From the NCBI RefSeq assembly GCF_035918155.1, contig NZ_CP109327.1, positions 5,394,001 to 5,458,000 on the forward strand: 64,000 nucleotides of DNA, in the 5' to 3' direction. Numbering within the stretch: position 1 is the stretch's first letter; each line of letters starts with the position of its first letter. The position numbers and the translations under genes were made by a program. The stretch is from Streptomyces sp. NBC_01591. GTDB lineage: Bacteria > Actinomycetota > Actinomycetes > Streptomycetales > Streptomycetaceae. The notes under the pieces are model-generated. The model was not told the origin of the DNA. It made no database searches and worked only from the letters and a program-made list of their open reading frames with translations. Of the stretch, positions 1 to 8,377 are shown in pieces.

Positions 1-2939
1 GACGGTACGGCGAAGGGGATCAGGCCCGTCAGCGGGTCCTCGTTCTGGGCGAGCTTCTTGCCGTTGCGGTACAGGACCGTCTTGGCCGAACTGTAGGCGG
101 AATCACCCATGTTGCCGCGTCCGTCGGCCACCAGCGGCAGCATGCCGACGATGTTGTCGCCGTCGCGGAGGATACCGTACTCGGAGTTGACCGCGGGGCC
201 GAACACCGCGGTGTTGACCTTCTTTGTGTAGGACTTGCCCGCCTTGAAGCTCTGCGGGGCGCCGAGGGAGTACTGCGCATCGATCACCGGGTAGCCGTCC
301 TCGTCGACCCCGCCGGTCTGGTTGAAGTCGAAGTTCCACTTCGCCTTGTCGGCGGTGGAGACGTAAGCGGTGACCTTGCCGGGGATCTTGTGGGGGGTCC
401 AGGCCGCCCAGCCGCCGTCCGAGCCGGGCAGCGAGCCCCCGGCGGCGATCTCACCGGACTTGCCCTTGGCGGGCGAGCCGAGGGAGAGGCTCACCTTGGC
501 CAGTTGGCCGGTGGTGTACTTCCGCTCGAAACCGGTGGCCGCCCGGGTCACCGGACCGCCGGCCGCGATGTCGTACCGGGTCGAGGTTCCCTTGCTCCAG
601 CTGCCCAGCCAGTGCTGGGAGACCGATCCGTCGGTCACCGCCGGGCCGAAGTGCGCGGTGCGGAAGTTCTTGTACGTGTCGAGGATCCAGCCGTAGGTGT
701 AGCCGCCGTCATCGCTCGTGAACTGGAGGTCGGGCGCGGCCAGCAGGGACTTCGTCCCGGTGGCGGGCACGGTGATGTTCACCGGCTTCGCCTTGCGCGC
801 GTCGAGCGTCACGGTGAGGTTCTTGGTGACGTCCAGCTTCGGCTGCGCCAGCCAGTCGGTGCCCTTGGCGTAGTCCTCGGGGTCGATGGTGACAGCCGCG
901 TTCAGCGTGTAACCGCCCCTGGGGACACGGACCTTGGCCGTGCCGTCGGTGTTCGTCGGGGAGAGCCACTGGCCGAGTGCCGTTCCCGAGAGGCCGTAGA
1001 GGTCGGTCTCGGCGAACTCGGCGGGCTTGCCGTCGCGCCCGAGGGTCTTGACCGTGAGGTCGTACGACTCGATCTCGCGCTCGACCGCGGCAGCGGTGCG
1101 GACGCTCTGGCCGCCACCCGTCCCGACGAGGTACGCGGAGTAGGTGCCGTCGGCCGTACCGCCGAGCTTGGTGTTCACGGTCAGCGGCACGTCCGCGGTG
1201 CCGCCCGCGGGGACCGTCACCTTGTCGGAGCCGAGGCCGAAGAAGCCGGCCGGGGCGGGCTTGCCCTTCGGGCCGGTGGCCGTGACCGCGAGGTCGAGGG
1301 TGACATCGGTCGTGCCGAGGTTGCGGTACGTCACCTTCTTGGTGACCGGGGTGTCGTCGGTGTGCGGCCACTGCTGCACACCGAAGCTCACCGAGACCGG
1401 GTCGGCGACGACGGTCTGGGCGATCGCCCGGTCGACTGCGATCCGACCCGTGCCCTGCTCGAACGGCGTGTACGCGCCCGGCTTGGTCGAGGCCGTCAGC
1501 GCGCCCTTGAGCTCGGCGTACTTCCACTCCGGGTGCTGCTGCTTGAGGAGCGCCGCGGCGCCCGCGACATGCGGGGTCGCCATCGACGTACCGGAGATCG
1601 TCAGATAGCCGGGCGGGTTCTGCCCGACCTCCTGGTCGATGGCGGAGCCGGGCGCGGCCGCCGCCGTGATGTCCACGCCGGGGGCGGTGACATCGGGCTT
1701 GATCGCCCCGTCGCCGATGCGCGGGCCACGGCTGGAGAAGTCGGCCAACTGGTCCTTGTCGTCGACCGCGCCGACCGTCAGCGCGGCGTCCGCGCTGCCC
1801 GGGGAGCCGACCGTACCGGCCCCGTCGCCCTCGTTGCCCGCCGCGATGGCGAACAGGACACCCTTGTCGGCCGACAGCTTGTCGACCGCCGCTTCCAGCG
1901 GGTCCACCTCGGGGGTGTCGGCGCCGCCGAGGCTCAGGTTGATGATGTCGGCGCCCTGCGCGACCGCCCACTCCATGCCGGCCAGGATGCCGGAGTCGTC
2001 GCCGAAGCCGTCGTCGTCGAGCACCTTGCCTTCCAGCAGCTTGGCGTCCGGGGCCACGCCCTTGAACTTGCCGCCCGACTTGGCGCCCGAACCGGCCGCG
2101 ATCGAGGAGACATGCGTGCCGTGACCGACCCGGTCCTTGGCGTCGGGCGAGGCGGTGAAGTTCTTCGTGTCGAGGATCCGGTCCTGGAGATCGGGGTGGG
2201 TGGCGTCCACACCGGTGTCCAGTACGGCGATCTTGACGCCCTTTCCGGTGTAACCGGCCTTCCAGGCGGCAGGGGTACCGATCTGCGGCACGCTCTTGTC
2301 GAGGCTCGCCCGGCGCACCCCGTCCAGCCAGACCCGGTCGATCCCGGCGGCCGTGGTGCGCTGCGCGCTGTGCGAGGCCTTGCTGGTGAGCGCCTGCCAG
2401 ATGTCCTGGGCGTCACGCTGCGGGGTGGTCACCGACTGGGCGTTCAGCGAGTTCAGGGTCCGGCCGACCCGGGTGGAGCCGGCCTCGCGGACCTCGGCCT
2501 TCGCGTCGGCGGCCTTCGCGCCCCGGTAGGAGACGATCAGCTTCAGGCCCGACTTCTGGGCCCGGAGGTTCTCCGCCCGGCTCAGCTCGGTGATGTCGAA
2601 CAGCCGGCGGTCCAGCTTGCCGGAGCTGATCAGCCGGTGGGCGTCGGCCGGGACGAGCAGGGTGTGCCCGTCGCGTATCTGCCGCTGCACGGGTATGTGC
2701 TCGCGGCCCTCGGCGGCCCGGAAGGACACGAGCTTGCCCTTGGCGTCCACGGTGACGCGGTCGCCGGTGATGAGCGTCAGCTCGTGCCGGTCCGCGGACC
2801 CGGCGCCGGCCGGGCGGCCGCTGCCGGAGCTGGTGGTGTCGGGCTGGGCCACGGCCGGGCTGGTCATCCCGGCCGCGAGCGCCACCGCGGCGGCCGCGGC
2901 GACGGTCGAAACACACGCGTTTCTCACGTGTTTGCGCAA
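1..2939 (-). CDS. S8 family (subtilisin-like) secreted serine protease, 3' end outside the window
   Basis: Secreted endopeptidase of the subtilisin clan. The reading frame runs leftwards off the window, so about 979 residues are present and the C-terminus is missing. The likely start is TTG at 2939 (GGGGGAG a few bases upstream); GTG at 2927 is an in-frame alternative. Residues 1-32 form a signal peptide (RKHVRN, an Ala-rich core, then an AVAQ cleavage region). A prodomain-like stretch follows (to about residue 210), then the catalytic domain. The triad is visible as Asp241 in DTGVDATHPDL, His273 in GHGTHVSS and Ser452 in GTSMATPHVAG. The last 400 or so residues look like beta-sandwich accessory domains. 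It stands alone, divergent from the STAS gene. Substrate cannot be inferred. Confidence 0.93.
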   Translation of the reverse strand, partial: MRKHVRNACVSTVAAAAAVALAAGMTSPAVAQPDTTSSGSGRPAGAGSADRHELTLITGDRVTVDAKGKLVSFRAAEGREHIPVQRQIRDGHTLLVPADAHRLISSGKLDRRLFDITELSRAENLRAQKSGLKLIVSYRGAKAADAKAEVREAGSTRVGRTLNSLNAQSVTTPQRDAQDIWQALTSKASHSAQRTTAAGIDRVWLDGVRRASLDKSVPQIGTPAAWKAGYTGKGVKIAVLDTGVDATHPDLQDRILDTKNFTASPDAKDRVGHGTHVSSIAAGSGAKSGGKFKGVAPDAKLLEGKVLDDDGFGDDSGILAGMEWAVAQGADIINLSLGGADTPEVDPLEAAVDKLSADKGVLFAIAAGNEGDGAGTVGSPGSADAALTVGAVDDKDQLADFSSRGPRIGDGAIKPDVTAPGVDITAAAAPGSAIDQEVGQNPPGYLTISGTSMATPHVAGAAALLKQQHPEWKYAELKGALTASTKPGAYTPFEQGTGRIAVDRAIAQTVVADPVSVSFGVQQWPHTDDTPVTKKVTYRNLGTTDVTLDLAVTATGPKGKPAPAGFFGLGSDKVTVPAGGTADVPLTVNTKLGGTADGTYSAYLVGTGGGQSVRTAAAVEREIESYDLTVKTLGRDGKPAEFAETDLYGLSGTALGQWLSPTNTDGTAKVRVPRGGYTLNAAVTIDPEDYAKGTDWLAQPKLDVTKNLTVTLDARKAKPVNITVPATGTKSLLAAPDLQFTSDDGGYTYGWILDTYKNFRTAHFGPAVTDGSVSQHWLGSWSKGTSTRYDIAAGGPVTRAATGFERKYTTGQLAKVSLSLGSPAKGKSGEIAAGGSLPGSDGGWAAWTPHKIPGKVTAYVSTADKAKWNFDFNQTGGVDEDGYPVIDAQYSLGAPQSFKAGKSYTKKVNTAVFGPAVNSEYGILRDGDNIVGMLPLVADGRGNMGDSAYSSAKTVLYRNGKKLAQNEDPLTGLIPFAVP

Positions 2940-3256
2940 CTCTCCCCCTGGAGAATCAGGCGGCCCCGAGGGGCCACTGGTCAGTCGGCACCGATGGGAC
3001 GCCGGTGCCGGCCGGTTCACGTACCTAGAGGGGGAATTGGCCGGGGAGGTTCACAGAAACCGCATAGATCACCGGAGTTGACGGAATTCATCGGTCCGGA
3101 GCGGTGCGAGGGGAGACGGCGCGGAGAGGCGCAGGGCAGGTGGGGGCAGCTGCCGGGCGGGTACGGGGCGCTCACCGGGCCGGGCGGCCCGGAAAGGACA
3201 GAAGCCGGCCGGCGATGAGTTTCGGCCGCCGGACCGGTCTCCCTGATGTGGAACCC
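2940..3256. other. Divergent intergenic region between protease and STAS gene
   Basis: 317 bases without a convincing gene. It must hold the promoters of the protease (minus) and the STAS protein (plus). TTGACG at about 3075 could be a -35 element for the plus-strand gene, but no clear partner -10 was identified. Confidence 0.4.
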
Positions 3257-3601
3257 ATGACCCCGAACGTTCTCGTCGTCACCGGCCGCGTCACCAGGGC
3301 CGCGGTGCCGGGACTCTGCGCCGAGCTGGAGACGCTGCTGTACGACCCCGACGGCGCCGTCCGCGACCCGGACACGGGGGTGGACTGCGACGTGGGCGGG
3401 GTCGTGCACGTGGATCTGGCCCTGGTCGAGGCGATAGCGCGGCTGGGGCTCGTCGCGCGCCGGGCGGGCGGCCGGAGACTGCGGCTGCGCAATGTGCCGC
3501 CCGAGCTGCAGAGCCTGCTGGACCTGGTCGGGCTGGCCGATGTGGTGGATGTGGGGTGCGGGACGGGGACGGCGACGGGGGCCGGGGAGGGCCGGGGCTG
3601 A
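3257..3601 (+). CDS. STAS domain protein
   Basis: A 114-residue protein made essentially of one STAS domain, the fold of anti-anti-sigma factors (SpoIIAA type) and of the cytoplasmic tail of sulfate permeases. The start ATG at 3257 (MTPNVLVVTG) is preceded by GTGGA; an in-frame ATG at 3215 is possible. The typical D-S-[SG]-G phosphorylation loop is not seen. The equivalent region reads VHVDLALVEAIARL, so classical serine phosphorylation is doubtful. No anti-sigma kinase gene is adjacent. A role as regulatory adaptor is inference. Confidence 0.7.
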   Translation: MTPNVLVVTGRVTRAAVPGLCAELETLLYDPDGAVRDPDTGVDCDVGGVVHVDLALVEAIARLGLVARRAGGRRLRLRNVPPELQSLLDLVGLADVVDVGCGTGTATGAGEGRG

Positions 3602-3691
3602 GCGGACGCGCCCCGACCCTGGGGAGCCGCGCCCCTTCACGTCCCTCCGCACCCCTTCGCGTCCTCGGCGTCCCCTCGGCCCCCGTCCCGC

Positions 3692-4012
3692 TCAGTCCGC
3701 GGGCTCGGCTGCCCGTGCTCGTACGCAGACCGTCTGCGTGAGGCGGGCCGTCCCGTCGCCGACCGGGGCCGCCGACGCCGCGAGGAGTGGGGCCGCGGTG
3801 GCGGTGGGGCGCGGCGACGCGGCGCTGACGAGGTCGTCGCAGGCGGACTCGGGCTGCGGCCCCGGCTCACCGCCCGGCCCGGAGGGCCGGGCCGGACCGG
3901 ACTCGGGGCCGCCGGTGGCGGACGGCTCGCCCATCCACTGGGTCAGCCCCCAGCCACCGGCCGCCAGTACCACCCAGCCGGCCACCAGCCCGTTCCGTAT
4001 GCCGCGCCTCAC
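3692..4012 (-). CDS. Small membrane-anchored or secreted hypothetical protein
   Basis: 106 residues from a GTG start at 4012 with GAGGG overlapping the stop codon of the upstream sigma factor gene (7 bases between stop and start). This indicates co-transcription and translational coupling. Residues 9-24 (LVAGWVVLAAGGWGLT) form one hydrophobic segment. The rest is Pro/Ala/Gly/Ser-rich with two Cys residues (ESACDD and TVCVRA). No recognised domain. The position directly after the ECF gene hints at a cell-surface partner or target of that sigma factor, but it does not look like a zinc anti-sigma factor. Confidence 0.6.
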   Translation of the reverse strand: MRRGIRNGLVAGWVVLAAGGWGLTQWMGEPSATGGPESGPARPSGPGGEPGPQPESACDDLVSAASPRPTATAAPLLAASAAPVGDGTARLTQTVCVRARAAEPAD

Positions 4013-4019
4013 GCCGCCC

Positions 4020-5009
4020 TCACGCCGCGTCGTCGTCGAGATGGTCCGGCAGCCCGAAGAGCGGGAACCAGCGCGGGGTGTCCAGGAAGCAGTGCATCCC
4101 GGTGATGGCCCCGTCCGAGATGTCGATGACCTGCACCGCCCACGGCACGAACCCGGGCCCGTCCGGATTCGGCTTGTAGTGCGCGAACGCCGGGGTGCCG
4201 TTCGCCGACGTCGCCACCAGGCGGGAGCCCGCACAGCTCGCGCCGATGGAGAGCATGAAGCCGGTGATGTCGTCGTGCCCCTGGAGCCAGAGGTCGAACG
4301 GCGGCATGGTCATCACGGCGTCCTCATGGAGCAGCGCGGTCAGCGCCGCCATGTCGTAGCCCTCGAAGGCCGCCACGTACCGCTCGAGGAGCTTGCGCTG
4401 CTCCTCGTCGAGCGGATTCGCGGCGTCGGCGGGCTTGCTTTCGTGTTCGGTGAGGGTGGCCCGCGCGCGCTGGAGGGCGCTGTTGACCGAGGCGACCGAG
4501 GTGTCGAGCAGCTCGGCGACCTCGCTCGCCTTCCAGGCCAGCACCTCGCGCAGGATCAGCACGGCACGCTGCTTGGGCGGCAGATGCTGGAGCGCGGCGA
4601 CGAACGCCAGGCGCACCGACTCCCGCGCCACGGCGGCCTCCGCCGGGTCGGCCACCGTCGGCAGCATGCGCCCGTCCGGCATCGGCTCCAGCCAGGTGTT
4701 CTCCGGCAGGGGGTTGAGTGCCGCCTGGGCGAGCGGTGTCGGGCCCGTCAGATCGACCGGACGGGCCCGCTTGTTGCCGGCGTTCAGCATGTCCAGACAG
4801 ACATTGGTGGCGATCCGGTACAGCCAGGACCGCAGCGAGGAACGCCCCTCGAACTTGTCGAAGTTGCGCCAGGCACGCACCAGCGTGTCCTGCACCGCGT
4901 CCTCCGCCTCGAAGGCCGAGCCGAGCATCCGGTAGCAGTAACCGGTCAGCTCGACCCGGTGTCCCTCCAGACGGCTGTCGACGTCCGTCGTCGCTGTCAG
5001 ATCACTCAT
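4020..5009 (-). CDS. ECF sigma factor with C-terminal SnoaL-like domain (SigX5/SigG type)
   Basis: 329 residues. Region 2 (LTGYCYRMLGSAFEAEDAVQ, RAWRNFDKF, LYRIATNVCLDML) and region 4 (LPPKQRAVLILREVLAWKASEVAELLDTS) are clear. After about residue 200 follows a SnoaL/NTF2-like domain (YVAAFEGYDMAALTALL) that ends in LDDDAA. This architecture is the sigma-70 TIGR02960 group, related to mycobacterial SigG, in which the C-terminal domain is thought to regulate the sigma factor in place of an anti-sigma protein. The start is ATG 5009 behind GGTGGAG rather than the in-frame codon at 5036. It forms an operon with the small gene downstream. The target regulon is unknown. Confidence 0.85.
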   Translation of the reverse strand: MSDLTATTDVDSRLEGHRVELTGYCYRMLGSAFEAEDAVQDTLVRAWRNFDKFEGRSSLRSWLYRIATNVCLDMLNAGNKRARPVDLTGPTPLAQAALNPLPENTWLEPMPDGRMLPTVADPAEAAVARESVRLAFVAALQHLPPKQRAVLILREVLAWKASEVAELLDTSVASVNSALQRARATLTEHESKPADAANPLDEEQRKLLERYVAAFEGYDMAALTALLHEDAVMTMPPFDLWLQGHDDITGFMLSIGASCAGSRLVATSANGTPAFAHYKPNPDGPGFVPWAVQVIDISDGAITGMHCFLDTPRWFPLFGLPDHLDDDAA

Positions 5010-5115
5010 CGCTCCACCCCTGTTGCGCTGTGACACCGCTCACTCCGGCACTCCGGAAGCTACCGCAGGCCACTGACAACGGGGGCGTGAAGTACCGGAG
5101 CCGCCCTATTTCCGG

Positions 5116-5832
5116 TCACGTTCCGGGCTTGCGCCCGTACACGTACACGTCGTCGCCGTTCCTCAGCAGTTTCCAGTACGACTTGGCGTCGGCGGTACGC
5201 ATGTTGACGCAGCCGTGCGACCCCGGCGGGTTCCACATCTTCACGCCGACCGCGTGGAACGCCTGACCCCCGTCGAAGAACTGGGAGTACGGCATCGCCA
5301 CGTGGTAGATCGACGAGACATGGTCGATGTGCCGCCAGTAGATCTTCGTCGACCCGGTGCGGGTCTCGTAGCCGTTCCGCCCGGTTCGTACCGGCACGGG
5401 GCCGAACTTCAGCTTGCTGCCGTCCTGGATCCAGCTCAGCTGCCGGGTCAGGTCCACGCACGCGATGCGCCCCTTGTTGGTGGGGCACTTCTTGTCCTTG
5501 TTCGGGTTCTTGCCGGCCGCCTTCTGGGCGGTGAGCGTCTTCATCGTGCGCCAGGTGACCGGACCCGCGTATCCGATGGTGGGGGTGACCCCGTACTTGC
5601 TCTGGAACGACCTGATCGCCTTGCAGTCGGCGGCCGACTGCTTGCCGTCGGCCGGCCGGTTCAGATACTTCTCGACCTGCTTCTGGTACGGCCCGGTGGA
5701 CGTCGTGCAGGACGCCGCCTGCGCCTGTCCGCCGGTGGCCAGCACCAGGGCCGGTACCGCGGTCAGGCCTGCGACCGACAGCGCGAGCCCGCGCCGCAGC
5801 CGTACTCCCCGTACGTTCCCCGCGACTCCCAT
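5116..5832 (-). CDS. Secreted L,D-transpeptidase (YkuD) with peptidoglycan-binding region
   Basis: 238 residues from ATG 5832 (GGGGAG nine bases upstream; the TTG at 5841 has no spacing to that site). Residues 1-38 are a signal peptide ending in QAQAA. A peptidoglycan-binding-like segment follows (YLNRPADGKQSAADCKAIRS). The YkuD catalytic domain carries His in FHAVGVKMW and the signature SHGCVNM with the catalytic Cys. Such enzymes form 3-3 cross-links in the cell wall or attach proteins to it. It stands alone between the sigma factor gene and the MFS gene. Confidence 0.88.
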   Translation of the reverse strand: MGVAGNVRGVRLRRGLALSVAGLTAVPALVLATGGQAQAASCTTSTGPYQKQVEKYLNRPADGKQSAADCKAIRSFQSKYGVTPTIGYAGPVTWRTMKTLTAQKAAGKNPNKDKKCPTNKGRIACVDLTRQLSWIQDGSKLKFGPVPVRTGRNGYETRTGSTKIYWRHIDHVSSIYHVAMPYSQFFDGGQAFHAVGVKMWNPPGSHGCVNMRTADAKSYWKLLRNGDDVYVYGRKPGT

Positions 5833-5917
5833 GTACGCCAACTCCCCTTCGCGCGCCGTGAGGTGCTTCCGCCTGCTAGACGCGCGTCGGGGAGTGGATG
5901 GTTGTGCGCCGTACGTC

Positions 5918-7234
5918 TCAGTTCTGTACGGAGGCCACCGGAACCAGCCGGCGCCGCTCGGCGCGGGCGGCCCGCGTCCCGTACAGCGTGATCGAGACGA
6001 CGCCGAGGACCGCGAGCAGCCCCAGCGACACGGTCCCGGCCCAGCCCCCGGCGTGGAAGGCGACCGCGCCGAGCGTGCCGCCCGCGCTGGAGCCCAGGTA
6101 GTACGCGGACTGGTAGAGCGCCGACGCCTGGGCGCGGCCCTTTGTCGCGGTACGGCTCACGGACGAGGAGGCGACCGCGTGCCCGGCGAAGAAGCCCGCC
6201 GTGATCAGGACCAGGCCGAGGAGTACGGCGGCCAGCTGGTCGGCGAGCGAGAGCAGCAGACCGGCGGCCGTGGTGGAGACGGCCAGATACAGCGCGCCCC
6301 GGCGGCCGAGCCGGGCGACCAGCTGGCCGGCCGCGGCGGAGGAGACCGTACCGACGAGGTAGACCAGGAAGATCGAGCCGACGACACCCTGCGGGAGGTT
6401 GAACGGGGCCTCCACCAGGCGGTAGCCGATCACCGTGTAGACCGCGCCGAACACCGTCATGAACAGCGCGCCGATCGCGTACAGCCGGCGCAGCAGCGGA
6501 TCGGCGAGGTGCCCGCCCACCGTCTTGGCGAGGGCCTTCGGGTTCAGCGTTCCCGGGGTGAAGTTCCGCGCCCTGGGGATCATGAAGTGGAAGACGACCG
6601 CGCAGGCCACGGCCAGCAGGCCGACCGCGCCGAGCGCCGCGCGCCAGCCCCACAGCTGGGCGATCCAGCCGGTGAGGATACGGCCGCTCATGCCGCCGAT
6701 GCTGTTGCCGGCCACGAACAGCCCGATCGCGGCGACCAGTGCCTTCGGCCGCACCTCCTCGGCCAGGTACGCCATCGCGGAGGCGGGCAGCCCGGCCAGT
6801 GCCGCGCCCTGGACGGCGCGCAGCGCGATCAGCCAGCCCAGCGAGGGGGCGAAGGGGACGAGCAGTCCGACCAGCACGGCGACCGTCAGCGAGGCGGTCA
6901 TCATCTGCCGCCGTCCGAACCGCTCGGACAGCGCACTCATCGGCAGCACGCACAGCGCCAGTGCGCCCGTCGCCGCTGAGACCGTCCAGCTGGCCTGTCC
7001 GGCCGTGGCGCCGAAGGAGGCGGAGACGGCGGGCAGCAGGGCCTGCGTGGAGTAGAGAAGTGCGAACGTCGCGACACCTGCGGCGAAGAGCGCGAAGCTC
7101 ATCCGGCGGTAGCCGGGGCGGCCCGGTTCGAGACGCTCCGGGGCGGTGGCGGCGGTGGCGACGGGGGCGACGGGGGACGGCTGGGGCGAGGCGGCCACGG
7201 TGAGGGTGGACGCCCCGGTACTGGCAGGAGGCAT
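5918..7234 (-). CDS. MFS transporter, drug/metabolite exporter type
   Basis: 438 residues with about 12 hydrophobic helices after a 40-residue Pro/Ala-rich cytoplasmic N-terminus. The motif-A-like loop (SALSERFGRRQMM) lies between helices 2 and 3. The overall pattern matches the YnfM/Bcr-like branch of the major facilitator family. It is transcribed divergently from a LysR regulator with start codons 62 bases apart, the classic arrangement in which the LysR protein controls the transporter. A TACTTT box (7246-7241) ends six bases before the ATG, so the message may be leaderless. Substrate unknown. Confidence 0.88.
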   Translation of the reverse strand: MPPASTGASTLTVAASPQPSPVAPVATAATAPERLEPGRPGYRRMSFALFAAGVATFALLYSTQALLPAVSASFGATAGQASWTVSAATGALALCVLPMSALSERFGRRQMMTASLTVAVLVGLLVPFAPSLGWLIALRAVQGAALAGLPASAMAYLAEEVRPKALVAAIGLFVAGNSIGGMSGRILTGWIAQLWGWRAALGAVGLLAVACAVVFHFMIPRARNFTPGTLNPKALAKTVGGHLADPLLRRLYAIGALFMTVFGAVYTVIGYRLVEAPFNLPQGVVGSIFLVYLVGTVSSAAAGQLVARLGRRGALYLAVSTTAAGLLLSLADQLAAVLLGLVLITAGFFAGHAVASSSVSRTATKGRAQASALYQSAYYLGSSAGGTLGAVAFHAGGWAGTVSLGLLAVLGVVSITLYGTRAARAERRRLVPVASVQN

Positions 7235-7305
7235 GCCTCGAAAGTAGGCTCTCCGCTTTCATGCGTCCAATGCACGAAGTGGCGATAATCAATCCCATGG
7301 TGCAT
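7235..7305. promoter_or_regulatory. Divergent MFS/LysR promoter region with inverted repeat
   Basis: Minus-strand TACTTT (7246-7241) and plus-strand GATAAT (7284-7289) lie 6 and 7 bases from the two start codons. This predicts two leaderless, back-to-back promoters. ATGCAC (7270-7275) and GTGCAT (7300-7305) form an inverted repeat with a 24-base gap that could be a LysR site; its right half overlaps the LysR coding start. Binding is inferred. Confidence 0.5.
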
Positions 7306-8250
7306 GAACGCAGCTCACAGCCCCGGCTGTCACCCAGTAGTTACGAAGAAGACATTCGCGCCGTGCTCGCGCCGCGGCTGGCCCACTTCGAGGCGGTGGC
7401 CCGCCACGAGCACGTCACGCGCGCCGCGCAGGAGCTCGGCGTCCCGCAGTCGACCCTGTCGCGGGCGATGGTCAGGCTCGAACAGGACCTGGGAGTCGCC
7501 CTGTTCGCCCGCAAGGGCCGCACCGTCTCCCTCACCCCGGCGGGCCGCACCTTCCTGGGCTCCGCCGAGCGGGCCCTCGCCGAGGTCGAGAAGGCCGCCG
7601 ACTCGGTACGGGCCGACGCCGACCCGGCCACCGGCAAGGTCGCCTTCGGTTTCCTCCACACCATGGGCTCGGAAACCGTCCCCGCCCTCATCCGCGCCTT
7701 CCGCGCCGACCACCCCCGGGTCCGCTTCCAGCTCGTGCAGAACTACGGCGAGGCGATGATCGAACGCCTGCGGGCCGGCGGCCTCGACCTCTGCCTCACC
7801 TCACCCGTCCCGGACGCCCCCGACCTCGTCGCCCGCCGCCTGGACGAACAGCGCCTGCGCCTCGTCGTCCCCGAGGACCACCGCCTCGCCACCCGCCGCC
7901 GCATCCGCCTCGCGGAGGCCGCCGACGAAAAGTTCGTCACCCTCGAACCGGGTTACGGCCTGCGCCGGATCACCGACGACCTGTGCGCCGAGGCGGGCTT
8001 CACGCCCCGTGTCGCCTTCGAGGGCGAGGAGGCGGAGACCCTGCGCGGCCTGGTCGCGGCGGGCCTCGGCGTGGCCCTGCTGCCGCCGCCCGCGGTCGCC
8101 CGCCCCGGCGTCGTCGAGCTGACCGTCACGGCCCCGAGGGCGGCCCGCGAGATCGGCGTCGCCTGGCTGGACGGCCACCCGGACACCCCACCGGTGGCGG
8201 CCTTCAAACGCTTCCTGCTGTCGCGCCGGGGACATCTGCTGCCCGACTGA
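7297..8250 (+). CDS. LysR family transcriptional regulator
   Basis: 317 residues from ATG 7297, seven bases after a GATAAT box; the in-frame ATG at 7261 would lie upstream of that promoter. The N-terminal winged helix-turn-helix is plain (HVTRAAQELGVPQSTLSRAM, then RLEQDLG). A LysR substrate-binding domain follows, from about residue 105 to the end, with the usual LRAGGLDLCLTSP and GLGVALLPP segments. It is probably the local activator or repressor of the divergent MFS gene. The effector is unknown. Confidence 0.9.
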   Translation: MVHERSSQPRLSPSSYEEDIRAVLAPRLAHFEAVARHEHVTRAAQELGVPQSTLSRAMVRLEQDLGVALFARKGRTVSLTPAGRTFLGSAERALAEVEKAADSVRADADPATGKVAFGFLHTMGSETVPALIRAFRADHPRVRFQLVQNYGEAMIERLRAGGLDLCLTSPVPDAPDLVARRLDEQRLRLVVPEDHRLATRRRIRLAEAADEKFVTLEPGYGLRRITDDLCAEAGFTPRVAFEGEEAETLRGLVAAGLGVALLPPPAVARPGVVELTVTAPRAAREIGVAWLDGHPDTPPVAAFKRFLLSRRGHLLPD

Positions 8251-8377
8251 GCCGCCGCCCCCGTCCCGGAACCCGCCCTCCCGCTGTCAGTGCCTCCCCC
8301 TAGGGTCACCCGCGTGCAGCCGCGTCGAACCGGCGCACCACACCACTCCGAGCAGAGCAGCAGGGGAGCAAACACGG

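Noticed and set aside
390..3218. 942-codon open frame on the plus strand
   Set aside because: It is the antisense shadow of the S8 protease; high GC keeps such frames open. The minus frame shows signal peptide and full catalytic triad.
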